In this document: in pieces, positions 42,270-53,329 of the stretch
Numbering within the stretch: position 1 is the stretch's first letter
How the letters are laid out: every line of letters starts with the position of its first letter
Assembly: GCA_963921935.1 (NCBI GenBank)
Contig: OY998184.1
Span: 28,859,567 to 28,923,566, forward strand
Reading direction: 5' to 3'
DNA from: Galeruca laticollis
Taxonomy: Eukaryota > Arthropoda > Insecta > Coleoptera > Chrysomelidae
DNA length: 64,000 nucleotides
Notes under the pieces: generated by a model
The model's database searches: none
What the model was told of the DNA's origin: nothing
Seen by the model: the letters and a program-made list of their open reading frames with translations, nothing else
Translations under genes and position numbers: made by a program

Positions 42270-43378
42270 CTACTCTATATTTATACTGTCACATCTTGCC
42301 CAAAGCTACTATTTCAGCAACCACATCGTAATTGCCCATTTTTCATTATTTTCCATATATGTTTCCACTTTTTCGTTTGTTTTTATTTTTCACAATTCTT
42401 CATCCTTCCATTCATACGCTTCATTTATCATTTGTTCTAATTCTTATCAATTATATATTTTCCTAGAGCTCTATTTTTGGCTTTCACTTCATTTTCATTT
42501 CAACCCTATGTTCCACATTCCAATTCAAATTACAAACAATAGCATCTCATGTCAAAACGAGTCACATTCCACACCATAAAAATATAAATGTAACTGGCGC
42601 ATATAATATTCGCAACAGCGTTTTATTGTTCCATATTAACATAGTCTTTCTAAGATATCCTCACGTTGAGCGCATTTCGTTGTCATCATAGATTTCGCTA
42701 CTATCACCGGATGGTCGTCGATCTGTCTCCAAAATTATTATTTTTGAAAGATAGTAGATGTTGGTCCACTGAGGATTTCGAAATTTTCGCCAAAATTACA
42801 ATATTACATTCATTTTGCATCACATAAACAAACTACAGTACGAATGCGCTTAGTCCTCATCTAACCGCCTTACAATTTTATTTTATTTCCTATTTTCGCA
42901 ATTTTCACATATTTCTTCTCGGGCACTCGCATGTCTGGCACATCCCAATGTTTCCATAGATTTTGCCGCCCTCACCAGATGGACATCAAGTCTGTCTCCA
43001 AAATTATTATTTTTGGTAGTTGCTTGTCTGTTGAAGGTTAAAAAATCTCTTCATTTAACAATATCATATCACGATGTTTGTCTATGCTCCGACTGTTCGG
43101 AACCCACTTGATGGAATGGAATGCCAATTAGGGATTTTGCATTTTTTGTGAATAATTTTCTGATGACAACTTGGCAAAATGGTCGATCATAAAGATGTAT
43201 AGTTTAGATCTGCCTAATAATTATAGTGAATTTCAATTTTTTAAATATTTTTCATACTGTTTTATGTGAACCGAAAAATAAATAAAGGTACAGATGTACA
43301 AATTTGGAAGCCCCTGCCTTGGGATTCTGACAAGTATGTATGAATTTTATCAAATTTACGAATTGTAATTCACAAATT
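42270..43378. other. Non-coding segment with a diverged direct repeat
   Basis: No gene recognised. A segment ending CTGTCTCCAAAATTATTATT occurs near 42725-42745 and again near 42992-43012, each preceded by similar ATAGATTT(C/T)G and CACC(G/A)GATGG blocks, so about 60 bp is duplicated at 265 bp spacing. Confidence 0.5.
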
Positions 43379-43451
43379 TATTAGTGTTTTTAAATGAAAC
43401 TCAAGGTCTCTAGTTAATTCCACAATATAATACAAGTTATTGAAAATTCTA

Positions 43452-43499
43452 AAAAATTGACAATTGTTTCGATAAATCAATATCATCGTCAGAATGACA
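43452..43499 (-). ncRNA. Hammerhead ribozyme-like motif, Penelope left arm
   Basis: Mirror copy of the motif at 45465-45512: CUGACGA box at 43492-43486 and GAAA at 43470-43467 on the minus strand, with the same stems and cleavage triplet. Confidence 0.6.
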
Positions 43500-43756
43500 G
43501 AAGTTACATTTCATTTTATGCCTACCTGATGTTTAGTAGTTATATTTTTGGCTAGACCAAGAAGTAACCTAACTTGTGATTGGCTTAATTTATGTTTATA
43601 GAAAAAAAGAAGAAGATGTGATATTACAAATATTGAAGCTTAGATATTATTGGCCCTATGGTGATATCCTGGATATCATTATTCCAATTAAGATCAGTAT
43701 AACTGTGCAATGATATAGAAAACCAGGAAAACTATATCTGCTGATCTTTACAATTA

Positions 43757-44472
43757 TCACTTAAGAAGACAGTTTATTAGTGGAGAATTCCCTAGATTTA
43801 ACTGTTCATTGACAACTTCATATTGTGGGTTTCTTAAATGTCTTCTAATTTCCAGTTCTTCAAGGAAATCCAGTTCTTGTTTCTTTTCACAAATATGCAG
43901 CACTTCTAGTTCTGTGTTAGGTGTCAATGAATGATTGGTGTCAAGTAGATGTTTTGCGTAGTGAGATTTATCTGGTTGTTTTAATCTGTAAGCTCGTAAG
44001 TGCTCACTGTATCGTATTTCAAAATTCCTAAGGGTCTGACCCAAATAGACAGCATTACATTCTGGACATTTGAGTTTATATATACCTGACTTCTTTAATA
44101 GTGGTATTTTTGTTTTTACATTTAACAATTTTGTACTAACGTTACTTTCTGTTTTAAAAGAAATTGTTGCATTCGTTGCTGAAGATATTATCTTTGAAAT
44201 ATTATTAGAAATATTTCCTGCATATGTGATGGTTTTATAAGTTTTAATTTCATCAGCTTGTTTAGGATATATTAGTTGTAATGCCACTTTTTTCTCTTTT
44301 TTACTAATTAGTTTATTTATCATATCTAATGGATAACCGTTAGATGTTGCTATTTGTCTAATTGTATTAATCTCTCTATCAAAATTACATTTGTTCATAG
44401 GAACTGAAAAAGCTCTATGTATCATTGAATTATATGCTGCTAGTCTGTGTGAGACAGGGTGGTTAGAATTGA
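43757..44472 (-). pseudogene. Penelope RT C-terminus plus GIY-YIG endonuclease (left arm)
   Basis: Read on the minus strand, the fragment starts at the palindrome centre with NHPVSHRLAAYNSM, the end of the RT thumb, followed by IRQIATSNGYPLDMI. A linker leads to the endonuclease with SGIYKLKCPECNAVYLGQTL (GIY and YLG motifs), then RYSEHLRAY and KHLLDTNH. In intact elements it nicks target DNA. The RT palm is missing, so the copy cannot move by itself. The longer open frame that extends past 44472 runs into the opposite arm and is an artefact of the palindrome. Confidence 0.85.
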
Positions 44473-44490
44473 ATGGAATTGTCACATCAG

Positions 44491-45206
44491 TCAATTCTAA
44501 CCACCCTGTCTCACACAGACTAGCAGCATATAATTCAATGATACATAGAGCTTTTTCAGTTCCTATGAACAAATGTAATTTTGATAGAGAGATTAATACA
44601 ATTAGACAAATAGCAACATCTAACGGTTATCCATTAGATATGATAAATAAACTAATTAGTAAAAAAGAGAAAAAAGTGGCATTACAACTAATATATCCTA
44701 AACAAGCTGATGAAATTAAAACTTATAAAACCATCACATATGCAGGAAATATTTCTAATAATATTTCAAAGATAATATCTTCAGCAACGAATGCAACAAT
44801 TTCTTTTAAAACAGAAAGTAACGTTAGTACAAAATTGTTAAATGTAAAAACAAAAATACCACTATTAAAGAAGTCAGGTATATATAAACTCAAATGTCCA
44901 GAATGTAATGCTGTCTATTTGGGTCAGACCCTTAGGAATTTTGAAATACGATACAGTGAGCACTTACGAGCTTACAGATTAAAACAACCAGATAAATCTC
45001 ACTACGCAAAACATCTACTTGACACCAATCATTCATTGACACCTAACACAGAACTAGAAGTGCTGCATATTTGTGAAAAGAAACAAGAACTGGATTTCCT
45101 TGAAGAACTGGAAATTAGAAGACATTTAAGAAACCCACAATATGAAGTTGTCAATGAACAGTTAAATCTAGGGAATTCTCCACTAATAAACTGTCTTCTT
45201 AAGTGA
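44491..45206 (+). pseudogene. Penelope RT C-terminus plus GIY-YIG endonuclease (right arm)
   Basis: Same protein as the left arm, on the plus strand, with no residue difference in the shared part. It includes the thumb segment NHPVSHRLAAYNSM, the GIY-YIG core, the conserved Arg and Glu in RYSEHLRAY, and a C-terminus ending NSPLINCLLK. The catalytic motifs look intact, but the palm and fingers of RT are missing. Near-identity of the two arms argues for a single recent event or gene conversion. Confidence 0.85.
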
Positions 45207-45464
45207 TAATTGTAAAGATCAGCAGATATAGTTTTCCTGGTTTTCTATATCATTGCACAGTTATACTGATCTTAATTGGAATAATGATATCCAGGATATC
45301 ACCATAGGGCCAATAATATCTAAGCTTCAATATTTGTAATATCACATCTTCTTCTTTTTTTTCTATAAACATAAATTAAGCCAATCACAAGTTAGGTTAC
45401 TTCTTGGTCTAGCCAAAAATATAACTACTAAACATCAGGTAGGCATAAAATGAAATGTAACTTC

Positions 45465-45512
45465 TGTCATTCTGACGATGATATTGATTTATCGAAACAA
45501 TTGTCAATTTTT
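45465..45512 (+). ncRNA. Hammerhead ribozyme-like motif, Penelope right arm
   Basis: CTGACGA at 45472-45478 (CUGANGA box), a stem II with GATA/TATC pairing, GAAA at 45494-45497, then CAATTGTC, where C and G can pair over a minimal stem III and GTC (45503-45505) is the expected cleavage triplet. Bases ATT before CTGACGA can pair with AAT after GTC as stem I. Penelope elements are known to carry type I hammerheads with minimal stem III. Confidence 0.6.
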
Positions 45513-45749
45513 TAGAATTTTCAATAACTTGTATTATATTGTGGAATTAACTAGAGACCTTGAGTTTCATTTAAAAACACTAATATGAGCATATTCCACG
45601 AAGTAAGGGTTGAGACAGTCAATTTCACAAATTTATAGTGACCGCACTGATGATGGCATCATGCTGAAAGCGCTCTGCGAAATTCTAATTAACGAAAATT
45701 ACACAACAATACTAAGTTTCTCTTGAAGAAATTTTGGAGTGATAAACAA

Positions 45750-48700
45750 TATGTTTCGTGAACTTGACAGCCTGGTTAACCTGGACGAACTTTCCAGATC
45801 CGTTTCTAACCTAATCCAGGAGATGAGGAAAGCCTCAAACAAAATTTAAAAATCTCAAATATATAACAACTTTGTTGCCGGCATAGACAACTTTGATATA
45901 TAGATAGGTAGGTGGTAGAAGAGGCTTTCAAAAACGATATAATCTTAAAATAATTTGCTGTAGCATACAAGGAGTTATTGAAAAACTCCATCTAATTCGT
46001 CACTTTCTCGACATACAAAAGCCAGATATCTTTTTTCTAATCGAGACGCTCCTAAAACCAAACAAAGTTATAAACTTTAAAAACCCAGAATATCGTCTTT
46101 TCAAACAAGACCGCCCCACCGATGCCCCTGCTGGCGGTATCGCTCTATTAATAAAAAAAGGCATAAACTTCAAACTCCTGCAACAAAACAATCATTCTAT
46201 TGAGCATGTCGCTATACTATTTGACAATAAAATTAAAATAGTAGGGGCATACAACCCTCCTATCAATAAATTGACAGACTTCGATTTCCACAATATAATG
46301 AACTCGCACAATAAAGCTTTAAGGGTAGGTGGTTTAAACTGTAAACACCGACAATGGGACACATTCATAAACTACCCAAACGCAAATGGAAGTACTCTCC
46401 TGAGATTCTGCGAAAATACTGACTGCAACATATACAACACTGACGATCCCACCCACTTTCCCTTCTCAAACGACTCCCCCAGCACAATTGATATCGCAAT
46501 AGGAAAAACATTAATAACATTACAAAAATAAAAAGCATAAATGACTTTAATTCCGATCATGACCCCGTCACTATCCACCTAAAACTCCCTCATACCATAC
46601 AACCCCCATAAAACACATATACAACTACACCCCCAGCAGCTGGTTGAATTTCAGAAAATTCATAACATCACAGACAAAATAGAAAACACAGAACAACTCA
46701 TCAAGACAATCGGAAACCTTCAATACACTATCATTGCCGCCAGAAACCAGACAACGACCGTAAAACCCAAACCAACCCTTCATAACACCCTTCCCGACAT
46801 TTCACTACATTTATACAAGACAAAAACAAAATAAGAAAAAGATAGCAACAATCCAGAAGTAAAGAAGATCGATCCCTTCTTAAATACTATCAAAATACAA
46901 TGAACACCCTTATAAAAGATTACAAAAACTACACTTAGACGAACTTGCTAAGCAAACTAGAACCGGAAGATAACTCACTCAGAAAAATCATGATTTTTCA
47001 GCAATCAACACAAATACATAACCAAAATAGAAAACCACGGACACATAATCACTGACGTGTCGGAAATTGCGCAGAATTTCGGAGAGTACTTTCAAAACAA
47101 TTTTCTAAACAATTCACCACACACAGATCACCACCAACACATATCTCAAACGGTCAACCAAGACTTACGTTCACTAGACACATTAAACACAGATAACCTA
47201 GCATAATTCACAGAAATACGCAAGACTATACAACAACTAAAAAACAAAACAGCTCCAGGACACGAAGATATACCATCTTACTTAAAAACCTACCAAAAAA
47301 GCAATTGTGCAATTGACATACATTATCCCCCATATGCTCAATATTGTCAACGTCGTACCCATAATCAAAGTAAACAGACAGCCATGTTATGTAGATACCT
47401 ACCGACCAATCTCATTGCTGAATAATATTGTAAAGGTGATAGACAAATTCATTCTTAAAAGAATTTCAGCGTTCACAGACAAACATAATTTATTACCCCC
47501 GATCAATACGGTTTTCGAAGTGGCCACAGTACTATAGCGCAAACAATTGGAGTATTAAAATTCATAAGAGAAGGCTTTCGGGAAAAAACAAAGCCATTAT
47601 GGTCGCGATCGACATACAGAAAGTCTTCGACTCCGTATGGCCCGAGGGGCTAATATTGAAACTTATACAATTAAAAATCTCTAGTTATTTCATTAAACTA
47701 ATTAATTCCTAAGTCAGATATAGACAATTTTTCATAAAAATAAATGAACACATCGCTGGACCCTATCCTATCCAGGCTGGAGTCCCGCTGGGCTCAGTGT
47801 TATCACCTTTGCTCTATTATTTATTCATCCAGGACCTCCCAACCTCCCTAAACTTATTAACAGCCATGTACGTAGACGACACTTGTTTTCATACAAACAT
47901 ACATCAATACACAAATACTACAATATTTCAAAAATCAAAAACTAAACATAAATTTCTCCAAAACGGAGTATTTATTACTCAGGAGAATCGGCAGGAAAGA
48001 TAACTCGTTGCAACCCCAACTTTGTGTAGATGGCATATCATCTCTTCGAACAATACCTTAAAATACCTAGGATATACCGTTGAAGGTAATATAAACGCCA
48101 ACGCTCACATATGTAGCCAAGTACACAAAACCAAGTTTGCGATGAGTGAACTTTACCCTCTCATATGCAAACACAGTCAACTCACCACACATAATAAACT
48201 ACTAATCTACAGACAAATCATTAGACCAATCTTAACATATTCAGTACCAATATACTACACAGAAACAAAACATAACTTTCACTCCCTGCAGGTGGTACAA
48301 AACCAGTGTCTGAGAATGGCAATAAAACACAACTCAACCTACCCAAAATACACTAGAAACTCTTGGTTGCAAGACAAAGCCGAAATGCCCACTATCAAAG
48401 TTTTCATCGCTAAAATATCTACAAATTTTTGCAATAACTGTCTGCCAAATTATCTTCGAAATGCTCTCAATGCCGCAAATCGCCCAGAAGACATAAGCGA
48501 TAGTGTGTGCAGGCTTCTGCATGGATCGTTAATTACATAACAAGGTTGTCATCCATGAACCCACATTTCAACAATCAGGGTTAGACTCAGTTCGGCTCAA
48601 AACCAAACTGAACAACCGGTATTTTTTACAAATATAAAGCAAACCAAAATCAACGTCTGACAAGTTGCGTCTCCAAAACTAAAAACCCCATAAATTATTG
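45750..48700 (+). mobile_element. Jockey-like LINE, 3' part with ORF2
   Basis: ORF1 C-terminus at 45755-45850 (LDSLVNLDELSRSVSNLIQEM). The endonuclease spans about 45940-46530: FLDIQKPDIFFLIETLLKP, GGIALLIKKGINFK, VGAYNPP, and DDPTHFPFSNDSPSTIDIAIG. Reverse transcriptase pieces follow at 47307-48003 with YRPISLLNNIVKVIDKFIL and an AMYVDDTCFHT box with the YxDD motif intact. The C-terminal region (48022-48540) contains LKYLGYTVEGNINANAHI. There are many frameshifts. The 3' UTR ends near 48.7 kb. Confidence 0.8.
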
Positions 48701-49365
48701 AGAAAACTCAGCCGAAAGAATCTATGAGCCATATCTAAGGCCGGCGACAAAGTTAGTTGTAATAATGAACATTTTTGGATAATGCCTCAAAACTACACAC
48801 GACGTACGCCAATAACAGGAAGAAAGCCAGACCACCAGTATTCACATTTTTCTTTTTGCTATCTGTAATTTTTGGGAACCATAACATTTTGATAAAGTAC
48901 CTGTTTAATAATAATTGTTCAATAGTTTAGACAACTGGTCGAAAAGTATATGCATTTAAAAACAATAACCTAGCAGCCTGCTTCATAATATCCATTCCAT
49001 AATATTATTATTTATTTCTCTGCGTGATATTATTCTCTGAATGATACTAACTAGAAATTTTCTTCTTTGTTTGTCTGGTTCTCAATTTTATAACTTTCCT
49101 TTTATTGAACTTTAACTATTCATGTTTATATCATACCTACCTAGAGGCACATTGGACGGACAAAGCAACCAATCGAGTTATAGTGAAATACCAAATTGAT
49201 TATTCTACCTGCTGTAGTTTTGACCTTTACAAAGACAGTTTGTGTGTAATTTTTTCCTTTGCTGATTCCTAGTCAAAATTACCATTTTTTGTCTGCTTCT
49301 TTATCTATTGGTCGTCCTTCAACTGACCCACACTATAATTGAAAATTTACTGTCCTGGCCCTTAC
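48701..49365. other. Gap after LINE 3' end
   Basis: AT-rich with no recognised coding or RNA feature. Confidence 0.4.
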
Positions 49366-49377
49366 TTTGTGGAATCT

Positions 49378-49600
49378 ACTCATATTACTGTTTTATATGA
49401 AACTAACTGTTTCTATATAATTCCATAATATATTGAAAAGATGTTAGAAATTCTAAGAAATTGACTATTGCCTCGATATTGATGATGATATTTAATATCG
49501 AAACAATTGTCAATTTCTTATAATTTTTAACAATTTTTGAATATATTGTGGAAGTATCCAGAAACGGTGTCATTTAAAACAGTAATACTCACTATTATTG
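49378..49600. repeat. Palindromic Penelope-derived repeat with hammerhead-like core, copy 1
   Basis: About 220 bp that folds back on itself: TTACTGTTTTATATGAAAC at the left is mirrored by GTCATTTAAAACAGTAA at the right. The centre has TTGATGA (49479-49485, one change from CUGANGA), a perfect GATATT/AATATC stem, GAAA (49500-49503) and CAATTGTC. The halves resemble the 3' tails of the Penelope arms at 43.4 and 45.5 kb, including the TATATTGTGGAA segment. Confidence 0.65.
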
Positions 49601-51000
49601 ATAATTCTAATCATATTAGCATCATTAGATGTCTAAGATGTTTTGGTTCACTTTGACGATGATATAAAATAATAATAAATATCATTAAGGAAACAAACCA
49701 AATATCAGCGGAATGGAAAGCATTTGATTACAGGAAGAATATCATTGTGGAGCAATTTCTAAATTACACTCACTAAGCTCATAAGGTGTAATTAGCCACA
49801 ACAATTTTCAGTAGAGTATTTGATGAATAAATGGGGTATGAGTAGAAGACCTGCAAAGCCAGAATGTAAGCGATTACATATGGCATGTCAAAGGAAAGAA
49901 TACATGCAGAAACACGTAAAATCTGGATGTATTGATGTATAAAAGATGCTCTATGGTTATTGGTGTGAAAAACACAATAATAAACTCAACAAAAATATCT
50001 TGTGACATAATTTTAAAAAGGTGGAAGTGACAGAGCCTAAATAATTCAACAAAGAGATGGAGCAATAATTAACTATATCTTCAGTAAAAGAGCTAATTGG
50101 AACAACAACAAAATTTATAGAGGCACAAAAGTTTCGACCTGTCTTATTTTGGAAGGAGAAACTTTCGATACGTTTTTGTTTGGTCGCTATAACTTGGCTG
50201 ATAGTGCCGAGTATACGATTTTGAGCAATTTGTTCCATTTTATTTTTGAAGAAGTTGCTTTTGATGGTTGGAACATCAATCGTACAAATCAAAATAACAC
50301 GATTTACATATGGAAATTTTTTCTTCTTAATAAAAATGTGTGTAATACAAGATTAAAAGCACCCAAGAATGAGAAATACATGAACACAAAATGGCGGAAG
50401 AACATTTGGAAGGAAGACGTAATAATTAGTATAAAAAATGATCAATTAAGGAGGTACAATAATTAAGTTAAAATCAATGTTGAGAGATTGGCCACAGGAA
50501 CAATGAAAATAGAAAGAAACTGGAGTAGAAATGAGAAAAAAGTCAAAGAAATCGTGTAACTTTCGAGTAATAAGAAATAGTTCATCCATTAGGAATTGCT
50601 TCCAAATACCTCTTGTCGAAATATTAACAAAATAACTTTGTAAGCCACAACCTAAATTTGAATTTAGTTTTGTAGCCTTGTTTATGTTCAGGATTCTAAA
50701 TTACTTAAACTTTATAATATTTTTGGTATATACCTTTGAACGAGTTTATTCAACTGTATGCAATTTTTGTTCACTGATTGGATTTATCGTTAGTCTATTT
50801 ATATCTATCGTTTTAGGCAATTATAACTTTTCCGCCCAATCTGTCTAATATGCGAGAAAAGTATTTGTTTACGCCAAAAAAAGTAGGAATTTTGAATTTT
50901 TTTTTTTAATTATTTCCACGTTTTTCATCATGAACAACACGAAAAAATGGTTTTTAGAAAAAAAATCCTGTGTGTATGTCGTCGTCGGCCACTTTTCGTT
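49601..51000. other. No recognised gene; possible LINE scraps
   Basis: Plus-strand text near 49685-49740 (KETNQISAEWKAFDYRKN) recalls the start of a LINE RT domain but is too short to assign. A 105-codon frame at 50149-50466 matches nothing known to me. Confidence 0.3.
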
Positions 51001-51004
51001 ACAT

Positions 51005-51765
51005 GTCTTGTTAGCACGATACAGCCTCCGGAGTGCGACAAGTCACCAATTTTATGATTGAATATTATTCAGGACGTCTCACGTATGAACCCTATTGATA
51101 TTCAGCTCACCAGAGCCAGTACAACAGGTGCTATAGTACTTTAAGTACGACATTTTTATCAGTTTGGGAGAAATTTCAGTTTGTTAGCACGATACAGCTT
51201 CCGGAGTATATACAAAAATCAATTCTATGATTGGATATTATTGATGGTGTCTCAAAGATGAACCCTATTGATATTCAGTACACTAAAGCAAGTACAACGG
51301 GTGCTACGGTACTCGAAGTACCAAATTTTCAGTTTGCTAGCACGATACAGCCTCCAGACTGTATACAAGTGACCAATTTTATGATTGAGTGTTGTTCAGG
51401 GCATCTTATAGATGAACCTTATTGATTTTTAGATCAGCAGATCTAGTACAACGGGTACTATGGTACCTGAAGTGTAATTTTTTTGGTCCTTTTTGGAGAA
51501 ATTTCGGGTTGTTAGCACGATACAGCCTCCGGAGTGTATATAAGTGACCAATCTTATAATTGGTTACTTTCCAAGGTGTCTCACAGATGTACCCTATTGA
51601 TTTTTAGCTGACTAGAGCGAGTACAGCGGGTCCTATAAATCCAGATTTACTACATTTTTGGTTATTTTTAGAGAAATTTCGGTTTCTTAGCACATTCCCC
51701 GAAGTGTATACAAGTGACAATTTTATGATAGAATATTGTTCAGGGCATCTCACAGATGCGAAAAA
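51005..51765. repeat. Satellite-like tandem repeat, about 155-175 bp units
   Basis: Five units start with TTAGCACGATACAGCCTCCGG or a variant, at 51012, 51185, 51338, 51513 and 51688 (spacings 173, 153, 175, 175). Each unit also contains ACCAATTTTATGATTG, CCCTATTGAT and AGTACAACGGGT. Units differ by many substitutions, so the array is old. It contains no gene. Confidence 0.88.
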
Positions 51766-51769
51766 GTTA

Positions 51770-52536
51770 GTTTTAATCTTCGAAACCGTATATTTTTAGT
51801 ATTATAACCTTTCTTGATAATCCTATCCAAATACAGTTTTTTACAATTTTATTCAGTTTTAATATGATTTAATATTTTTTTAGGTCCTTTTTAGCGCTTT
51901 CCCATAGATTTCTTACAAAATTCTCGTTCAACTTGCTAGCTGCATTTGTATCAAAGATTTAAACACATATTGTACATTATTATGTACTGACTATGGAATC
52001 TAATGGAACTTAATTCAGAAAAATACAAAGCAATGATCATAAATGGGATAAGGAAATAAATTCAGTATATCTGTAAAAAGAAATCAAACGTAATTTCTAA
52101 TATCTAGAAATAGTGTTATCAGATCATGCCAAAGTATATGCGGAGATGCAACAAAAGAAAATCTATTCAATATAACGGTAACTGCACAAACACTGATATA
52201 CGAAGAAGTCTGGAAGACAGATAAAAAAATAAATAGTATAATAAACACAGTCGAGTTCAAATATGTATGAGAGAAAACAAAAATTGATAAATTAGAGAAG
52301 GAACAAAAGAAACTGTTCCGCATGAAACAGTAAAATTTGGAGTCAATGTGAGAACTTTGATACCTAAAAAAAAATTACTAACAAAATGGAAATAAATGAC
52401 TCGACAGAAGAACAGGTAGACCGAGATTCTTGAAATGAATAGGTAAGAAGGTAAGGAAACAGAAACAAAAAATAACTAATAAAATGGACAAAATAGCGGA
52501 GGATAGAAATGTTAATGAACTTTACTATTTCGAACC
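51770..52536 (+). other. Decayed sequence, possible RTE LINE tail
   Basis: Plus-strand text at about 52395-52530 gives RRTGRPRFLK and, further on, KIAEDRNVNELYYF, resembling the C-terminal end of RTE-like ORF2 proteins. It is too decayed for certainty. The rest shows nothing recognisable. Confidence 0.3.
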
Positions 52537-52539
52537 TTA

Positions 52540-53092
52540 AGCTACGGTTTCCTAACAAAGCGGTGCCGTTATCTAGCGGCCGTAAGTTAGCAGTGGATGA
52601 CGACAATAAAACATTGCCTTTACACACTATATGCGCTGGTTTCCTATAGGGAGCGTTGATGTCGAGCGAAACATCAAGTAGCGGTGCCGCCATCTACATG
52701 ACGACCGTTATAGCGGGGACAATAAGTTTAAGAACGTTTTTTGCAGTTGCGAAGTAATTTTTTATATGATTCAGTATATAGTCAAACAACATTGGTGTTA
52801 AATGAATATATTGCCTGAATTTTTCAACATTACAGTTCAGATGACGATGTACTGAAATTTGAAGTGCACCCTCTGTAGTACGTTTTTCAAACGATAGCTT
52901 TCGTTTTCTGATGACTTCTCATCTAAGTACACTACTATGCTATGCAAGATCGTCGATTCTCAACCGAAGTTTACGGCCACTGTTAGTTGACAACGAAGGC
53001 CACCGTCAACACGGCCGTCTTTTTGCGTTTGTCGCATCATGGCACATTACGGCCGCTACATAACAGCACCGCTTTTATAGGAAACCGTAGCT
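52540..53092. mobile_element. 553 bp MITE with TTA target duplication
   Basis: Left end AGCTACGGTTTCCTAACAAA and on through AGCGGTGCCGTTATCTAGCGG is mirrored at the right end with a few changes, about 45 bp of inverted repeat. TTA flanks both sides (52537-52539 and 53093-53095). A 3 bp TTA/TAA duplication is typical of PIF/Harbinger-mobilised MITEs. The inside is non-coding and more GC-rich than the surroundings. Confidence 0.85.
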
Positions 53093-53109
53093 TTACTGTG
53101 TGGAATCTT

Positions 53110-53328
53110 CTCATGTTACCGCTTTAAATGAAACTAACTGTTTCTAAATAATTTCTCAATATAATGAGAAAATAATCAAAATACTAGAAAATTGACAATT
53201 ACTTCGATTCTGACGATGATATTTTATTTTATAATATGGAAACAATTGTCAATTCTTTTGAATTTTTATAATTTTCTAATTATATTGTGGTGGACTTATT
53301 TAGAAACAGTTAGTTTCATTTATAAGGA
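53110..53328. repeat. Palindromic Penelope-derived repeat with hammerhead-like core, copy 2
   Basis: TTTAAATGAAACTAACTGTTTCTAA at the left is mirrored by TTAGAAACAGTTAGTTTCAT at the right. The core has CTGACGA (53210-53216), a long stem II, GAAA (53239-53242) and CAATTGTC with GTC at 53248-53250. AATTGACAATT and AATTGTCAATT mirror each other around it. The unit starts just 15 bp from the MITE end. Confidence 0.65.
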
Positions 53329-53329
53329 T

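Larger units (their letters stand above)
43379..45585. repeat. Near-perfect 1.1 kb-arm palindrome of Penelope-like element
   Basis: Left arm 43379-44472 (1,094 bp) and right arm 44491-45585 (1,095 bp) are reverse complements with very few differences, separated by an 18 bp spacer (44473-44490). Each arm is a 5'-truncated Penelope-like element: end of the RT thumb, a GIY-YIG endonuclease, and a 3' tail of about 380 bp with a hammerhead-like motif. The two copies meet at their 5' truncation points. Confidence 0.92.
42100..45750. mobile_element. Penelope-type insertion inside Jockey-like LINE
   Basis: The LINE ORF1 stops near 42090 and its C-terminal part resumes near 45750. The intervening segment is bounded by an inverted pair of about 130 bp, 42120-42255 and 45617-45745, roughly 80 per cent alike, each with GCGGTCACTATAAATTTGTG and CTGATGATGGCAT on opposite strands. 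Inside are 1.1 kb of unknown sequence and the 2.2 kb Penelope palindrome. Exact insertion points and target duplication are not resolved. Confidence 0.55.

Noticed and set aside
43757..44572. 271-codon open frame including residues beyond the palindrome centre
   Set aside because: The N-terminal 33 or so residues read the opposite arm in antisense across the 18 bp spacer. Only the part from the arm centre outward is Penelope protein.
44391..45206. Matching 271-codon frame on the plus strand starting in the left arm
   Set aside because: Same palindrome artefact; also starts at TTG. The feature was trimmed to start at 44491.
50149..50466. 105-codon open frame
   Set aside because: No recognised motif, no neighbouring signals, and length expected by chance in AT-rich DNA with this many frames.
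51005..51765. CRISPR or gene family in the five-fold repeat
   Set aside because: Units are head-to-tail satellites with stops in all frames and no spacers.
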